A model generated the notes under the pieces. The model worked only from the letters and a program-made list of their open reading frames with translations, ran no database searches and was not told the DNA's origin. 64,000 nucleotides of DNA from Bdellovibrionaceae bacterium UBA6776 (GTDB lineage Bacteria > Bdellovibrionota > Bdellovibrionia > Bdellovibrionales > UBA1609), in NCBI GenBank assembly GCA_002453155.1, contig DKGG01000011.1, positions 45,733 to 109,732 on the forward strand, read 5' to 3'. A program made the translations under genes and the position numbers. Positions 14,540 to 23,531 of this stretch are shown here, piece by piece. Position 1 is the first letter of the stretch, and each line of letters opens with the position of its first letter.

Positions 14540-16915
14540 ATGGTTGAAGCAATACTTATGATTATGCTCTTGCTGGTGGCAGGATTTGTCGGAACCCGTG
14601 TGGCCAACACGGTCCGAATGCCACACAGTGTGTTTTTGGTCTTTATTGGTGTGGCTGCTGGATTGGCCATTCGGCACTTTGATCCGCACCAAGTGGCAAG
14701 TCTGGAACATTTATTTCCAGAGATCATTTTATTTGTTCTTTTGCCCCCTTTGATCTTTGAATCCGCATACAACTTTGATTTGAAAGATCTCAAAAAAGAC
14801 CTTTTCCCCATCAGTTTTTATGCAGTGATTGCTCTGTGCGCATCGACGGCTATTATTGGCTTTTCCATGCACTATTTATTTCATCTTTCATTGATTCCAA
14901 GTTTGACCTTTGGAGCTTTGATCTCTGCTACCGATCCAGTTGCTGTGGTCGCCCTGTTCAAAAAAATTGGCGCCCCGAAAAGACTGAATGCTTTGATCGA
15001 AGGAGAAAGCCTTTTAAATGATGGTGCTGCCATTGTTCTTTTTCGAGTCCTTGTGGGATTTGTAGCGGTCACCACCTTTGAGTCCAGCATGATTACCGAG
15101 GGCATGCAGCAGTTTATGATTGTTGCCTTTGGGGGCGCACTGGTCGGTCTTGGGTTTTATTATGCGACGTCCTTGCTTTTAAAAATCACTTCGGACTCGT
15201 CGGCTCAATTGGGACTGACCATCGCTTCTGCCTACTCCACATTTATTGTGGCCGACCACTTTTTGCATGTCAGTGGAGTGATTGCCACCATGGTGGTTGG
15301 GTTGCTGTTGGGGCACCGAGCGCGACTTGAGTTCAATAAGGAAGCGCTTCATGGAATGCATTACATTTGGGAATTTCTTGCGCTTGCTGCAAATACCATT
15401 GTCTTTTTTGGTGTGGGTCTTAGTGTGGACCCGGTTGGACTTAAGGAAAGCTATCATTTGATTCTTCCCACATTGGGATTGGTCTATTTTGCAAGAGCCT
15501 TTGTGGTCTATGGATTTAGTCCGTTGGTCAATGTACTCCGATTGTCAGAGCCGATCTCTTTTGGATATCAGACCTTGATGATCTGGGGAGGCCTGCGTGG
15601 AGGATTGGCTTTGGCACTTGTCCTTCTACTTCCACATGATTTTCCACATCGCCAGCTTTTTCTTTCATTGGCTTCGGCTGTGGTATTGTCGTCGTTGTTT
15701 GTCAATGCATTGACCATCGAGCGAATGATGGGTTGGTTGGGGTTAAAAGAATTGTCTGACAGAGACAAACGGTCTTATCTTCAGTCCCTGAAGAAAGTGA
15801 TTTCGGCTTCAATCAAACCTTTTGAAGAGGGGAAAAGCCAAGGTCTGTACTCCTCTGATATTGTTCAACATCAGCAGAACTTGCTTCAAAACTATTGGGA
15901 GCAGAAGGAATCTGGCATTCAGGGAACTTTGAAATCTTCTGAAAATCAAATTCTCGAGGAACTTCAACAAGCCCTTCTTGAAGAAAAAGCCCTTTACAAT
16001 CACAATTTGGCTGAGGGATTTCTGTCGAAGAAAGCTTATATTTCTTTGACGGAATCTTTTGAAAAGCGAAATGAACTTTTAGAAGAAGAAAAGTTAGAAG
16101 TTCTTAAAGCATTTCCTTTTGGGAAGATCATGGAGTCGAAAAAATCGGGACTTTCTCTTTTTACTTCCCATTCTAAATTTTTGGCCTTGAAGTTGGAGAC
16201 TTTGCTCCATTTAAAGTTGGCTCTAGAAGAATTGTCTCAAAAACCCTTTAAAGATGAAGTCAAAGATGTTTTGGCTCATTGGATGGAACGGGCAGAAAAA
16301 AGTCTTGAAAAATTTTACGGAGCCTATCCAGACGAGACGGCTTCGGTGCAAACCCAATACATCTCGGGAGCCGTCAGCTCAAAGGCAGAGTCAAAAGTGC
16401 ATCATCTTGTTGAAGAGCAATTGATTTCAGCGGCGGTTGCAACGCGATTGAAGAAGGATTTTGAAACTATGCATGAATTGCAGATTGAAGAGTCTAAAAA
16501 ACTTCTCAATCCTTCTATGTCTTATCTACTCAAACGGGTTCCCATTTTTGGAAAAGCGCCCAATGCTTTGATTGAAGAAATTTGTTCGAAAGTTCACAAG
16601 CAAAGCTTTCGGACGGGAGAAACCGTAGTGACTGAGGGCGAAGAGGGGCACTCTTTCTACCTTGTGACTTCAGGAATTCTAGAAGTGACCAGTCAATTTC
16701 TAGAGGAATCCCAAATGAGACCTCGACTCTATGTGGGGGATTTCTTTGGAGAGTTGTCACTTCTTTTAGGAAAACCTCGAGGTGCGACTGTCACAGCGGT
16801 GGCCGATGCACAGCTCTTAGAGCTTCATGAAAAAGACTTCCATGAAATTCTAGAGAAATACCCTGAGATCAAATCTGAAGTGATGTCCGTGGCGGAGCTT
16901 CGCCAGTCTGCGTAG
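14540..16915 (+). CDS. CPA1-type Na+/H+ antiporter with C-terminal cyclic-nucleotide-binding domain
   Basis: 791 aa. Residues 1-400 form a 12-helix sodium/proton exchanger, with the family signature FEGESLLND region (EGESLLNDGAAIVLF, about 154-168), ISATDPVAV (about 128-136) and GGLRGGLALAL (about 350). Residues 400-650 are a long cytoplasmic helical linker. Residues 660-790 are a cyclic-nucleotide-binding fold with FFGELSLLLGKPRGATVTA, including the phosphate-binding cassette Glu and Arg. Ion exchange is probably gated by a nucleotide ligand. NHE-like fusions of this type are known in animals and some bacteria. Confidence 0.92.
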   Translation: MVEAILMIMLLLVAGFVGTRVANTVRMPHSVFLVFIGVAAGLAIRHFDPHQVASLEHLFPEIILFVLLPPLIFESAYNFDLKDLKKDLFPISFYAVIALCASTAIIGFSMHYLFHLSLIPSLTFGALISATDPVAVVALFKKIGAPKRLNALIEGESLLNDGAAIVLFRVLVGFVAVTTFESSMITEGMQQFMIVAFGGALVGLGFYYATSLLLKITSDSSAQLGLTIASAYSTFIVADHFLHVSGVIATMVVGLLLGHRARLEFNKEALHGMHYIWEFLALAANTIVFFGVGLSVDPVGLKESYHLILPTLGLVYFARAFVVYGFSPLVNVLRLSEPISFGYQTLMIWGGLRGGLALALVLLLPHDFPHRQLFLSLASAVVLSSLFVNALTIERMMGWLGLKELSDRDKRSYLQSLKKVISASIKPFEEGKSQGLYSSDIVQHQQNLLQNYWEQKESGIQGTLKSSENQILEELQQALLEEKALYNHNLAEGFLSKKAYISLTESFEKRNELLEEEKLEVLKAFPFGKIMESKKSGLSLFTSHSKFLALKLETLLHLKLALEELSQKPFKDEVKDVLAHWMERAEKSLEKFYGAYPDETASVQTQYISGAVSSKAESKVHHLVEEQLISAAVATRLKKDFETMHELQIEESKKLLNPSMSYLLKRVPIFGKAPNALIEEICSKVHKQSFRTGETVVTEGEEGHSFYLVTSGILEVTSQFLEESQMRPRLYVGDFFGELSLLLGKPRGATVTAVADAQLLELHEKDFHEILEKYPEIKSEVMSVAELRQSA

Positions 16916-16934
16916 TCTGGATTCAATCCAGACT
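16914..16934 (+). other. Hairpin overlapping antiporter stop codon
   Basis: AGTCTGGAT pairs with ATCCAGACT around a TCA loop (9-bp perfect stem); the TAG stop is within the left arm. There is no T-run, so it is a poor intrinsic terminator and may instead protect the mRNA 3' end. Confidence 0.4.
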
Positions 16935-16983
16935 AGTCAGTGAAAGTCTTTCCTTCTAAGATCAAAGGCGGAGGAAGACTTAT

Positions 16984-17619
16984 ATGAATACTTTAGATCT
17001 TATTTTTTACACGAATCCGCAATCTCGGTCTCGCATTGTTCGTTGGATGCTTGAAGAGCTTCAAGTTCCTTACCAGGTAGAACTCTTGGAGTATGGAACT
17101 TCAATGAAATCAAAAAGTTATTTGGCGGTGAATCCCATGGGAAAGGTCCCAGCGATTTCCCATAGGGGCAAGATTGTTACAGAATGTGCGGCAATCTGTG
17201 CGTATTTGGCCGATGCTTTTCCAGAACAAGCTTTGGCCCCGGATTTGAAAGATCGAGCCCAATATTATCGGTGGATGTTTTTTGCTGCGGGACCTCTCGA
17301 ATCCGCAGTGACAAATGAAGCCTTGAGATTTCAGGTTCCCTCCAGGCTTGAGAGAATGGCCGGGTACGGAAACTTTGAACACACGGTAGAAACTTTGGCC
17401 CATGCTGTGAGTCGATCCAATTATGTGGCTGGTGATCGTTTTTCTGCGGCGGATGTTTATGTGGGATCTCATGTGGGTTGGGGTTTGGAATTTGGAACCC
17501 TTCCAAAACGAACAGAATTTGTTTTGTATTTTAACCGTTTAAAAGATCGACCCGCATACAAGCGTGCCAATGACTTGGATGATGAACTGACAAAACAACT
17601 TGGAAGCGGGAACGTCTGA
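16984..17619 (+). CDS. Glutathione S-transferase family protein
   Basis: 211 aa with the two-domain GST plan. The thioredoxin-like N-terminal domain carries NPQSRSRIVRWMLEEL (residues 11-26, catalytic Ser position), the cis-Pro motif VPAIS and the glutathione-binding TECAAICAYL segment (about 62-73). The helical C-terminal domain has the conserved FSAADVYVG (about 155-163). Likely detoxification or thiol conjugation in the cytoplasm. A second, distinct GST lies at 46963. Confidence 0.9.
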   Translation: MNTLDLIFYTNPQSRSRIVRWMLEELQVPYQVELLEYGTSMKSKSYLAVNPMGKVPAISHRGKIVTECAAICAYLADAFPEQALAPDLKDRAQYYRWMFFAAGPLESAVTNEALRFQVPSRLERMAGYGNFEHTVETLAHAVSRSNYVAGDRFSAADVYVGSHVGWGLEFGTLPKRTEFVLYFNRLKDRPAYKRANDLDDELTKQLGSGNV

Positions 17620-17624
17620 TTTAA

Positions 17625-17783
17625 GTGAGATTTGCCATTCCCAAAACCCTTCATTTTTTTTCGGTTGATTTCAATGCAGGAGTGACTCGTTGGAAAAAAT
17701 TGCAGGAGCAGGGGATTGACGCCAAAAGGTCCGATGGTTTGCGGGCCGGAGATGCCGAGGCTTTTCTCCTGACCCGCACTTAA
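17625..17783 (+). CDS. Small 52-aa ORF downstream of GST
   Basis: GTG 17625 opens a 52-codon frame that stops at 17781, filling the gap between the GST and the convergent VOC gene. The predicted peptide is protein-like: VRFAIPKTLHFFSVDF, then a Trp and a basic, well-folded-looking helix RWKKLQEQGIDAKRSDG, then AGDAEAFLLTRT. Ribosome site is poor. It could be a short genuine protein or a remnant of a larger gene; I recognise no family. Confidence 0.4.
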   Translation: MRFAIPKTLHFFSVDFNAGVTRWKKLQEQGIDAKRSDGLRAGDAEAFLLTRT

Positions 17784-17795
17784 AAGGAATCAAAT

Positions 17796-18179
17796 CTATT
17801 TCATGGAATGAAGGCCGATCATATTGCCTTCACTGTCTTGAACCAGTGCGATGTGTCCGTAATGTCCAATAGAGAATTTCGGCTTTACGATTTTTCCACC
17901 GAAGTCCTCAACTCGAGAAGATTCTTCCGCACAATCTTGGCAACTGAAATAGACGATGGTTCCAGAGGAAGATGGACCATAGCCCTTCATTTGAACTAAG
18001 GCTCCATTTGCGCCGTAGGTTTCCATATTCCCTGAAAAACCAACCATTTGAAGGTCTTGGACAGAATCCGGAGTTTCCATTTTATCCAATTTGATTTTAA
18101 AGACACCTTCGTAAAAAGTCTGTGCACGGTCCATGTTGTCCACATAGATCTCAAACCATCCCACGGCATTTGTTTTCAT
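17796..18179 (-). CDS. VOC-superfamily (glyoxalase-like) protein
   Basis: 127 aa, one VOC module. It opens with AVGWFEIYVDNMDRAQTFYE (typical first beta-alpha-beta motif) and closes with HIALVQDSEGNMIGLHS, matching the bacterial VOC group often labelled glyoxalase/bleomycin-resistance-like. Metal ligands are incomplete for true glyoxalase I, so the reaction is unknown. An AAGGAG site precedes the start (plus-strand CTCCTTTTTC at 18186-18195). Confidence 0.9.
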   Translation of the reverse strand: MKTNAVGWFEIYVDNMDRAQTFYEGVFKIKLDKMETPDSVQDLQMVGFSGNMETYGANGALVQMKGYGPSSSGTIVYFSCQDCAEESSRVEDFGGKIVKPKFSIGHYGHIALVQDSEGNMIGLHSMK

Positions 18180-18228
18180 TGCATTCTCCTTTTTCTAAAG
18201 CCTAAAGTTTCAATGGGTCAAACTCAAG

Positions 18229-19107
18229 TTAAGTGGACATTGGCCGCTTGTGGACTTCAGCAGTTTTCATCGCTAACCCTTCAGCCTTCAAGTTGCCGAA
18301 GAACCGAACCAAATCCTCATAAATTCGATCTTTATGAGTGGCAAACATTCCATGGTAAGCATCTTCATAGAAGCGCGCTTCTGACCCTACAATTAATTTG
18401 TCCGCTTCCTTTGCAGAGGCATCTATGGGAACGGTTTTGTCTTTTCCTCCGTGGATGATCAGTGTGGGGACATTGATTTTTGCACAGTCTCTGCGAAAGT
18501 CCGTTTTTCCAAAGGCATCTACACACTGATAGGTGGCTTCAGGAGAGGCCATCAATGCAAGTTGCGAGGTGTACCTTAAAAATTCTTGGGAAACTGCTTG
18601 GTGAAGTGTGGAAACTCCATAAAAGTCTTTTGCGAACTCCGCCAGAAAGTCGGGGCGATCTTCAAGAAGCTTTTGTTTGATGTCTTCAAAAACATCTTCA
18701 TCGACCCCTGTAGGGTTGTCTTTGGTCTTGAGCATAAATGGCAAGATGGATGAAATCAGAGCAATCTTTTCGATGCGTTCGGTCCCATATTTTCCAACGT
18801 ATCGAGCCACTTCGCCACCACCCATTGAAAATCCCACCAAGCTGAATTTTTGCAAATCCAAAGCATTGATCAGATCATTCAAATCAGAAGCAAATTGGTC
18901 ATAATTGTATCCTTCAAAAGGATGGTCTGAGCGTCCAAATCCTCGGCGATCATAACTGATCACTCGAAATCCAGAGTGCGCAAGACGCCTTGCTTGGTAC
19001 TCCCACATGTCTAAATTGAGCGGCCATCCATGAATCAAAATCAAGGGGTGACCCTTTCCCCAATCGTTGTAGTAAAGGCGAACTCCATCTTTTGTTTTTA
19101 AATACAT
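18229..19107 (-). CDS. Alpha/beta hydrolase (non-haem haloperoxidase/arylesterase type)
   Basis: 292 aa with the full hydrolase layout: oxyanion segment LIHGWPLNLDMWEYQ (about 24-38), nucleophile elbow VGFSMGGGE (Ser about residue 95), acid residue in IHGGKDKTVP (about 220) and catalytic His in YHGMF (about 250). The order and motifs match the cofactor-free chloroperoxidase/esterase group. Likely hydrolyses small esters in the cytoplasm. AAGGAG lies just before the start on the minus strand. Confidence 0.9.
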   Translation of the reverse strand: MYLKTKDGVRLYYNDWGKGHPLILIHGWPLNLDMWEYQARRLAHSGFRVISYDRRGFGRSDHPFEGYNYDQFASDLNDLINALDLQKFSLVGFSMGGGEVARYVGKYGTERIEKIALISSILPFMLKTKDNPTGVDEDVFEDIKQKLLEDRPDFLAEFAKDFYGVSTLHQAVSQEFLRYTSQLALMASPEATYQCVDAFGKTDFRRDCAKINVPTLIIHGGKDKTVPIDASAKEADKLIVGSEARFYEDAYHGMFATHKDRIYEDLVRFFGNLKAEGLAMKTAEVHKRPMST

Positions 19108-19197
19108 GACATACTCCTTGAGTGAGTTGAGATGTACACATTATCATTTGCGAACAAACCCTTCTCTTTGGAATCCGCAATTGCGGTGGAGTCTTTT

Positions 19198-19983
19198 GTG
19201 AAATATTCGAAACAATTGTTGGTTCTTTTGTCTGTGTCGGTGTGTATGAATTTTTCTTCATTTGCGGAGGAGGTTCAGGAACAGGAAGAATCTGTTCAAA
19301 CGGATTCTCCTTCCAACCCGCCCACACCTTCCGCAGTTGAGAAGGCTGCGGAATCGGTGAAAAATGCAACTCAAAGTTTTTCGAATGAATTGTCCAGCAC
19401 AAAATTGAGACGGGAAAGCTCGAAGTATGTTCTTTTGGCAAACTATTCGCCGATGGATCTGATCATTCCCAGTAAATATGGAGTTTCATTGGGATGGAGT
19501 CCGTCTGTCAGCAAAACTTGGGAGTTGGAATACCTGAGAGGATCTGTTTCCATTCCATTTCTGGTGAAGGACTTGGGACAAATGTCAGATGAGAGAATTT
19601 CGTTGATGGCGCGATCTTACTCTTCGCGAAACAGCTTTAATATCAGTTATGGATTGACGTATTTTGATTTTTCAATGCATTTGGGGGACCAATTGTTGAA
19701 CCGGGTTTCGGGGGGAACCTATCCTTCAATGGATTTGGTTCGGCTCCAATCCCTAGGATTCAATTTGGGGATTGGAAACCGCTGGGTCTTTCGCCACAAC
19801 ATCACGTTGGGAGTGGATTGGCTGGCTTGGTCTCAGCCGGTGGTGATGCTCAGCGAAAAATCCGTTTTTCTGGACCACGCAACCAACTCTCAAGACCGGG
19901 ATGATGTGAGCAACGCCATGGATGTGATTTCTTATTTTCCCCGGCTGACACTCTTAAAGCTTCAGTTCGGGATGGTTTTCTGA
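19198..19983 (+). CDS. Secreted protein, probable outer-membrane beta-barrel
   Basis: About 261 aa from GTG 19198, chosen because GGTGGAG lies six bases upstream and the protein then opens on a signal peptide (KYSKQLLVLLSVSVCMNF, cleavage near FA-EE). An in-frame ATG at 19132 gives 283 aa but a poor leader. A Pro/Ser/Glu-rich linker (about 30-65) precedes a region of alternating polar and aromatic strands ending in Phe (GMVF), the usual signature of outer-membrane barrels. Function unknown. Confidence 0.7.
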   Translation: MKYSKQLLVLLSVSVCMNFSSFAEEVQEQEESVQTDSPSNPPTPSAVEKAAESVKNATQSFSNELSSTKLRRESSKYVLLANYSPMDLIIPSKYGVSLGWSPSVSKTWELEYLRGSVSIPFLVKDLGQMSDERISLMARSYSSRNSFNISYGLTYFDFSMHLGDQLLNRVSGGTYPSMDLVRLQSLGFNLGIGNRWVFRHNITLGVDWLAWSQPVVMLSEKSVFLDHATNSQDRDDVSNAMDVISYFPRLTLLKLQFGMVF

Positions 19984-20098
19984 CCTGGGACAAATGCCTT
20001 AAGTCCTTAAAATCTCTAGAATGTAGGTCAAATGTTTGATGATTTTTTGAAAGAATTCGACGATTCTAAGTTCACCTAATGAGTAAGGAGATCAAAAA

Positions 20099-20875
20099 AT
20101 GAAGACCTCAAAAGCCTACGACTTGCCCCTCAGAATTTTTCATTGGGCCTTTGCCCTGCTCTTTGTCTTTTCCTTTTCCGTGGGAAAATTTGTCGACGAT
20201 GATTCCTGGTTGTATGCCTACCATATGCTGTCGGGAATGACGATGGTGTTCATGGTTCTCCTGCGTATCGGATGGGGCTTTTGGGGATCTTGGACCTCAA
20301 GATTTTCGTCCTTTCAGTTGGCCCCAAAGAAGCTGATCGAATATTTCACCTCTATGTTTTCTTCAAAAACGACTCGACACTTGGGACACAATCCCGCTTC
20401 CAGTTGGGCTGCCTTGGTGATGTTTGGACTGACTCTTTTGATTGGAACAACAGGTGGATTGATGATTTTTGGCTTTGATAAACACTTCTTTAAAGAGGTT
20501 CATGAAATCTTGGCCATGGGATTTGCCATCCTTGTGGTTGGCCATATTGCTGGGGTGCTGTTTCATCAAATGAAGCACAAAGACGGAATGATGTTTAGTA
20601 TGGCTACAGGGAATAAGGCCGGCGTTTCAGGAGAAGATGAAATTTCGTCCGATCACAAAGGTGTTGCAGTTGTTTTTGTGGCTGCAGTTTTGGTTTTTGG
20701 AAGTTATTTGCTGACAAACTTTGATTCCAATACCGGCAAGCTTCATGCCTTTGGCACTCAACTGCAATTGGGTGAGGATGAAGGTCATGAGCACGAGCAC
20801 GAAGGAAAGAGTGAAGGATACAATGAAGGTGATCATGGTGGTGGCGAGGACTTTGATTACGACGGCGACGATTAG
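20099..20875 (+). CDS. Cytochrome b561-family protein with acidic His-rich tail
   Basis: 258 aa. The first 190 residues are a four-helix cytochrome b561/hydrogenase-type b domain: LRIFHWAFAL (haem His about 15), AYHMLSGM (about 44), EVHEILAMGF (about 130) and GHIAGVLFHQMKH. A fifth hydrophobic segment follows, then a 40-residue tail loaded with Glu, Asp, Gly and six His that could bind divalent metal. AAGGAG precedes the start. The next gene begins two bases after its stop and encodes a membrane-tethered regulator. Confidence 0.88.
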   Translation: MKTSKAYDLPLRIFHWAFALLFVFSFSVGKFVDDDSWLYAYHMLSGMTMVFMVLLRIGWGFWGSWTSRFSSFQLAPKKLIEYFTSMFSSKTTRHLGHNPASSWAALVMFGLTLLIGTTGGLMIFGFDKHFFKEVHEILAMGFAILVVGHIAGVLFHQMKHKDGMMFSMATGNKAGVSGEDEISSDHKGVAVVFVAAVLVFGSYLLTNFDSNTGKLHAFGTQLQLGEDEGHEHEHEGKSEGYNEGDHGGGEDFDYDGDD

Positions 20876-20877
20876 AA

Positions 20878-21420
20878 ATGAATAAAAAGGAACGTCTGTT
20901 TATTTCGATAATTTTGCTTTTGATTGCTGGGTTTACCACATTTGACCTTATGACCGATCTCAAAGAAGGAGTGGCATGGTGGCATGCCGCCGTTGAGGGT
21001 GGGGTCGCCCTTGTTGCAACAATAGGGGTGTTTTTTCTTTTACGAGGAACTTTTCAACTTCAAAAGTCCTTGCAGCAAGAAAAGACACTTTCTGAAAAAC
21101 TGTGGAAAGAATCTTTTCAATGGAAAGAAAATTCTAAAAGATACATTGAAGGACTCAGTCAATCGATCGAACAGCAATTGAATGAATGGAGTTTGACCCG
21201 TTCAGAAAAGGAAGTGGCATTTTTATTGATTAAGGGATTGAGTTTAAAAGAAATTGCGGAGCTTCGATCGACCTCTGAAAAGACCACCCGAACTCAAGCG
21301 ACCTCCATATACTCTAAATCGGGTGTGTCAGGTCGTTCCCAATTGGCGGCATTTTTTCTTGAAGATCTACTGCTTCCGCAAAGCTCAGAGCTTTCTAACT
21401 CTCAAAAGGTTGAACTTTAA
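20878..21420 (+). CDS. Membrane-tethered LuxR-type HTH regulator
   Basis: 180 aa. Two N-terminal hydrophobic helices (about 7-26 and 37-58) are followed by a coiled-coil linker and a C-terminal LuxR/GerE helix-turn-helix: LTRSEKEVAFLLIKGLSLKEIAE, then the recognition region around ATSIYSKSGVSGRSQL (about 145-160). No receiver or ligand domain is present. Placed two bases after a cytochrome b561 gene, it may convert a membrane redox or metal signal into transcription (inference). It overlaps the convergent permease gene at its 3' end. Confidence 0.85.
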   Translation: MNKKERLFISIILLLIAGFTTFDLMTDLKEGVAWWHAAVEGGVALVATIGVFFLLRGTFQLQKSLQQEKTLSEKLWKESFQWKENSKRYIEGLSQSIEQQLNEWSLTRSEKEVAFLLIKGLSLKEIAELRSTSEKTTRTQATSIYSKSGVSGRSQLAAFFLEDLLLPQSSELSNSQKVEL

Positions 21421-22696
21421 CAGAATAGATTTTGGCCAATACACTGAGCAGAACATACAAACCTACGATGTAAGCCAGTTGCTTGGGATCCGCGTGAGCC
21501 TCATAGGCAAAAATCAACAAGGCTGCAATTCCGAGCAAAATCATCGCCAGAACCGTTAAAACTATGTGAGATTTGGTTTTGTCTCGAATGTGAAAGTTGG
21601 CATATGCCATTAAAAAAGACACCACAATAAATGTGATACTGCCGAACTCAACGATCATTCGGAGGCCACCCGTCAATATGAACAAATAAGAAAGGGCACA
21701 CATTGCCACAACGGAAAAATGGGGAATGTGACCTTTGCTTCTTTTTGCAAGGAATGGAGGAAAGACACCATCCTTTGCAATCACTGCCATCAACCGTGAG
21801 GCGCCGAAAATCGTGCCATTGATAGCGCTTGAGGTGGCGAGCAAAGCACCAAGAATCACCACACCATATCCCCAGGGACCCAATATGTTTGAAGCCCCAG
21901 CAGCTAGGGCAAACTCTTTGTCACGAATGATAAATTCTTCGGGAATGGTATGAATGGCAGCCAATGAAAGAACCACATAGATAAGAGTGGCGCTCGCTAT
22001 GGCCCAATAGATAGAGGAGGGTACGTTTTTTTCCGGATTTGAAACTTCTTCGTAAGCATGAATGACCAACTGAAAGCCTTCGTAAGCCACAAAGGTGATG
22101 GCCGCCACGGTAATCACTCCGGACAGAGAAAAATCAGCATAGAGGTTGGAAAACGTATGAGGTTCATTGCCTTTAAACAAGAAAAGTCCAGAAATGACGG
22201 CCAAGATGAGCACTTTGGTATACACCATAAAGTCTTCAACGCGTCCCATGCCGGTCACACTAAGGAGATTGATGCCACCAAACAAAACGATAATGGAGAA
22301 AGCAATATATTGAATCAAGCCAGGGGGCTTGTCGGCGAAGAAGGAAGACGTGTAAGAGGCAAAAGTAAAAGCATAGAGTGCCAAAGTGCTGATATATCCA
22401 AAAACAATCAACCATCCAATGGCAGCAATGGCGTAGGTATGGTTTGGAAATGTTTTTTTAAAGAAAGAGTAGGTAGCGCCTTCGTCTTTGTAGTACGTCG
22501 CCAATTTTGAATAGGAATAGGCTGCACAGAACGCTAAGAGCCCTCCAAGGAATATCGCAATAGGAGTTGCGCCGCCCACCATTTCTACAGAAATTCCTAA
22601 GATCGAAAATATCCCACCGCCAATCATTCCTCCCAAGGCAATGGCAATCAGTTCAATTTTTCCCAAAGGTTTGTTTTTAGCTCTAGAAATTTTCAC
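21395..22696 (-). CDS. APC-family amino acid permease
   Basis: 433 aa, about twelve membrane helices. The N-terminal GMIGGGIFSILG motif (about 18-29) is the substrate-binding unwound helix of the amino acid-polyamine-organocation family; the YEGFQLVIHAYEEVSNPEKNVP segment (about 203-224) is also characteristic. Likely imports amino acids by proton symport. The 3' end overlaps the tethered LuxR gene by 26 bases in convergent orientation. Confidence 0.92.
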   Translation of the reverse strand: MKISRAKNKPLGKIELIAIALGGMIGGGIFSILGISVEMVGGATPIAIFLGGLLAFCAAYSYSKLATYYKDEGATYSFFKKTFPNHTYAIAAIGWLIVFGYISTLALYAFTFASYTSSFFADKPPGLIQYIAFSIIVLFGGINLLSVTGMGRVEDFMVYTKVLILAVISGLFLFKGNEPHTFSNLYADFSLSGVITVAAITFVAYEGFQLVIHAYEEVSNPEKNVPSSIYWAIASATLIYVVLSLAAIHTIPEEFIIRDKEFALAAGASNILGPWGYGVVILGALLATSSAINGTIFGASRLMAVIAKDGVFPPFLAKRSKGHIPHFSVVAMCALSYLFILTGGLRMIVEFGSITFIVVSFLMAYANFHIRDKTKSHIVLTVLAMILLGIAALLIFAYEAHADPKQLAYIVGLYVLLSVLAKIYSVKVQPFES

Positions 22697-22789
22697 AGGT
22701 GGTCTTCTCCCACGAATTCTCCACGAACATTTGCTTCTCCTTCATTAATTTTTTTAAAACAGAAGATGAAGTCACAAGAAAGGAGTCCC

Positions 22790-23512
22790 ATGTCCGATTG
22801 GATTCAAATCGTAGTCTATACCTGGCTGGCAGGACTGACAATGGGTCTTGGGGGAAGCTTGGCGACAATCGAACGCATTCAGCCCCAATGGTTGGAAAAA
22901 GAATTTCGTCATGGTGTTATTGCCTTTGGAGGAGTAGCTCTCTTTTCTGCCGTCAGTTTGGTGTTGGTTCCGAAGGGAATCGAGAATCTCACAATGGCCG
23001 GAGCCACTTTGTCCTTTTTAAGTGGAGCTTTCTTTTTTGCAGACCTGTCGTGGATTGCAAATCATTCGGGTTGGTCCATTTTGAACTTGATTGCCATGCT
23101 TGCGGACTACGTTCCGGAAGCTATTGCCCTGGGGGCAACCTTGAGCACAGAAAGTCAAACTGGATATATTTTGGCATTTTTAATTGGTCTCCAAAATTTT
23201 CCCGAAGGCTTTAACGCTTATCGAGAGCAAATTCACTCCAAACGGGCAAAAGCATGGCAGGTTCTAACAGTTTTGTTTGCGCTTTCTTTGCTGGGACCGC
23301 TTGCGGGAATTTTGGGTTATTCGTTTTTGACCGGACACCCAAAGGTGCTCGGGATGATTATGCTCTTTGCCAGCTCTGGAATTCTCTACCTGGTCTTTAG
23401 GGACCTCGCGCCGCAGGCAAAGCTCAAAAACACTTGGCTTCCTCCTATGGGCGCCATACTTGGCTTTCTCTTGGGATTGATGGGACACCTGTTCTTGCTT
23501 CAGTGGAAATAA
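22790..23512 (+). CDS. ZIP-type divalent metal transporter
   Basis: 240 aa; start at ATG 22790 because AAAGGAG precedes it and the in-frame ATG at 22766 lacks one. Eight short membrane helices with the paired ZIP signatures: DYVPEAIALGA (about 102-112) and GLQNFPEGFNAY (about 130-141), corresponding to the HNxPEG and HExPE metal sites though His is replaced by Asp and Gln. A zinc/iron-type uptake or efflux role is likely; the substituted ligands make the metal uncertain. Confidence 0.85.
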   Translation: MSDWIQIVVYTWLAGLTMGLGGSLATIERIQPQWLEKEFRHGVIAFGGVALFSAVSLVLVPKGIENLTMAGATLSFLSGAFFFADLSWIANHSGWSILNLIAMLADYVPEAIALGATLSTESQTGYILAFLIGLQNFPEGFNAYREQIHSKRAKAWQVLTVLFALSLLGPLAGILGYSFLTGHPKVLGMIMLFASSGILYLVFRDLAPQAKLKNTWLPPMGAILGFLLGLMGHLFLLQWK

Positions 23513-23531
23513 GGGGATAGGTCTCTTTCTC

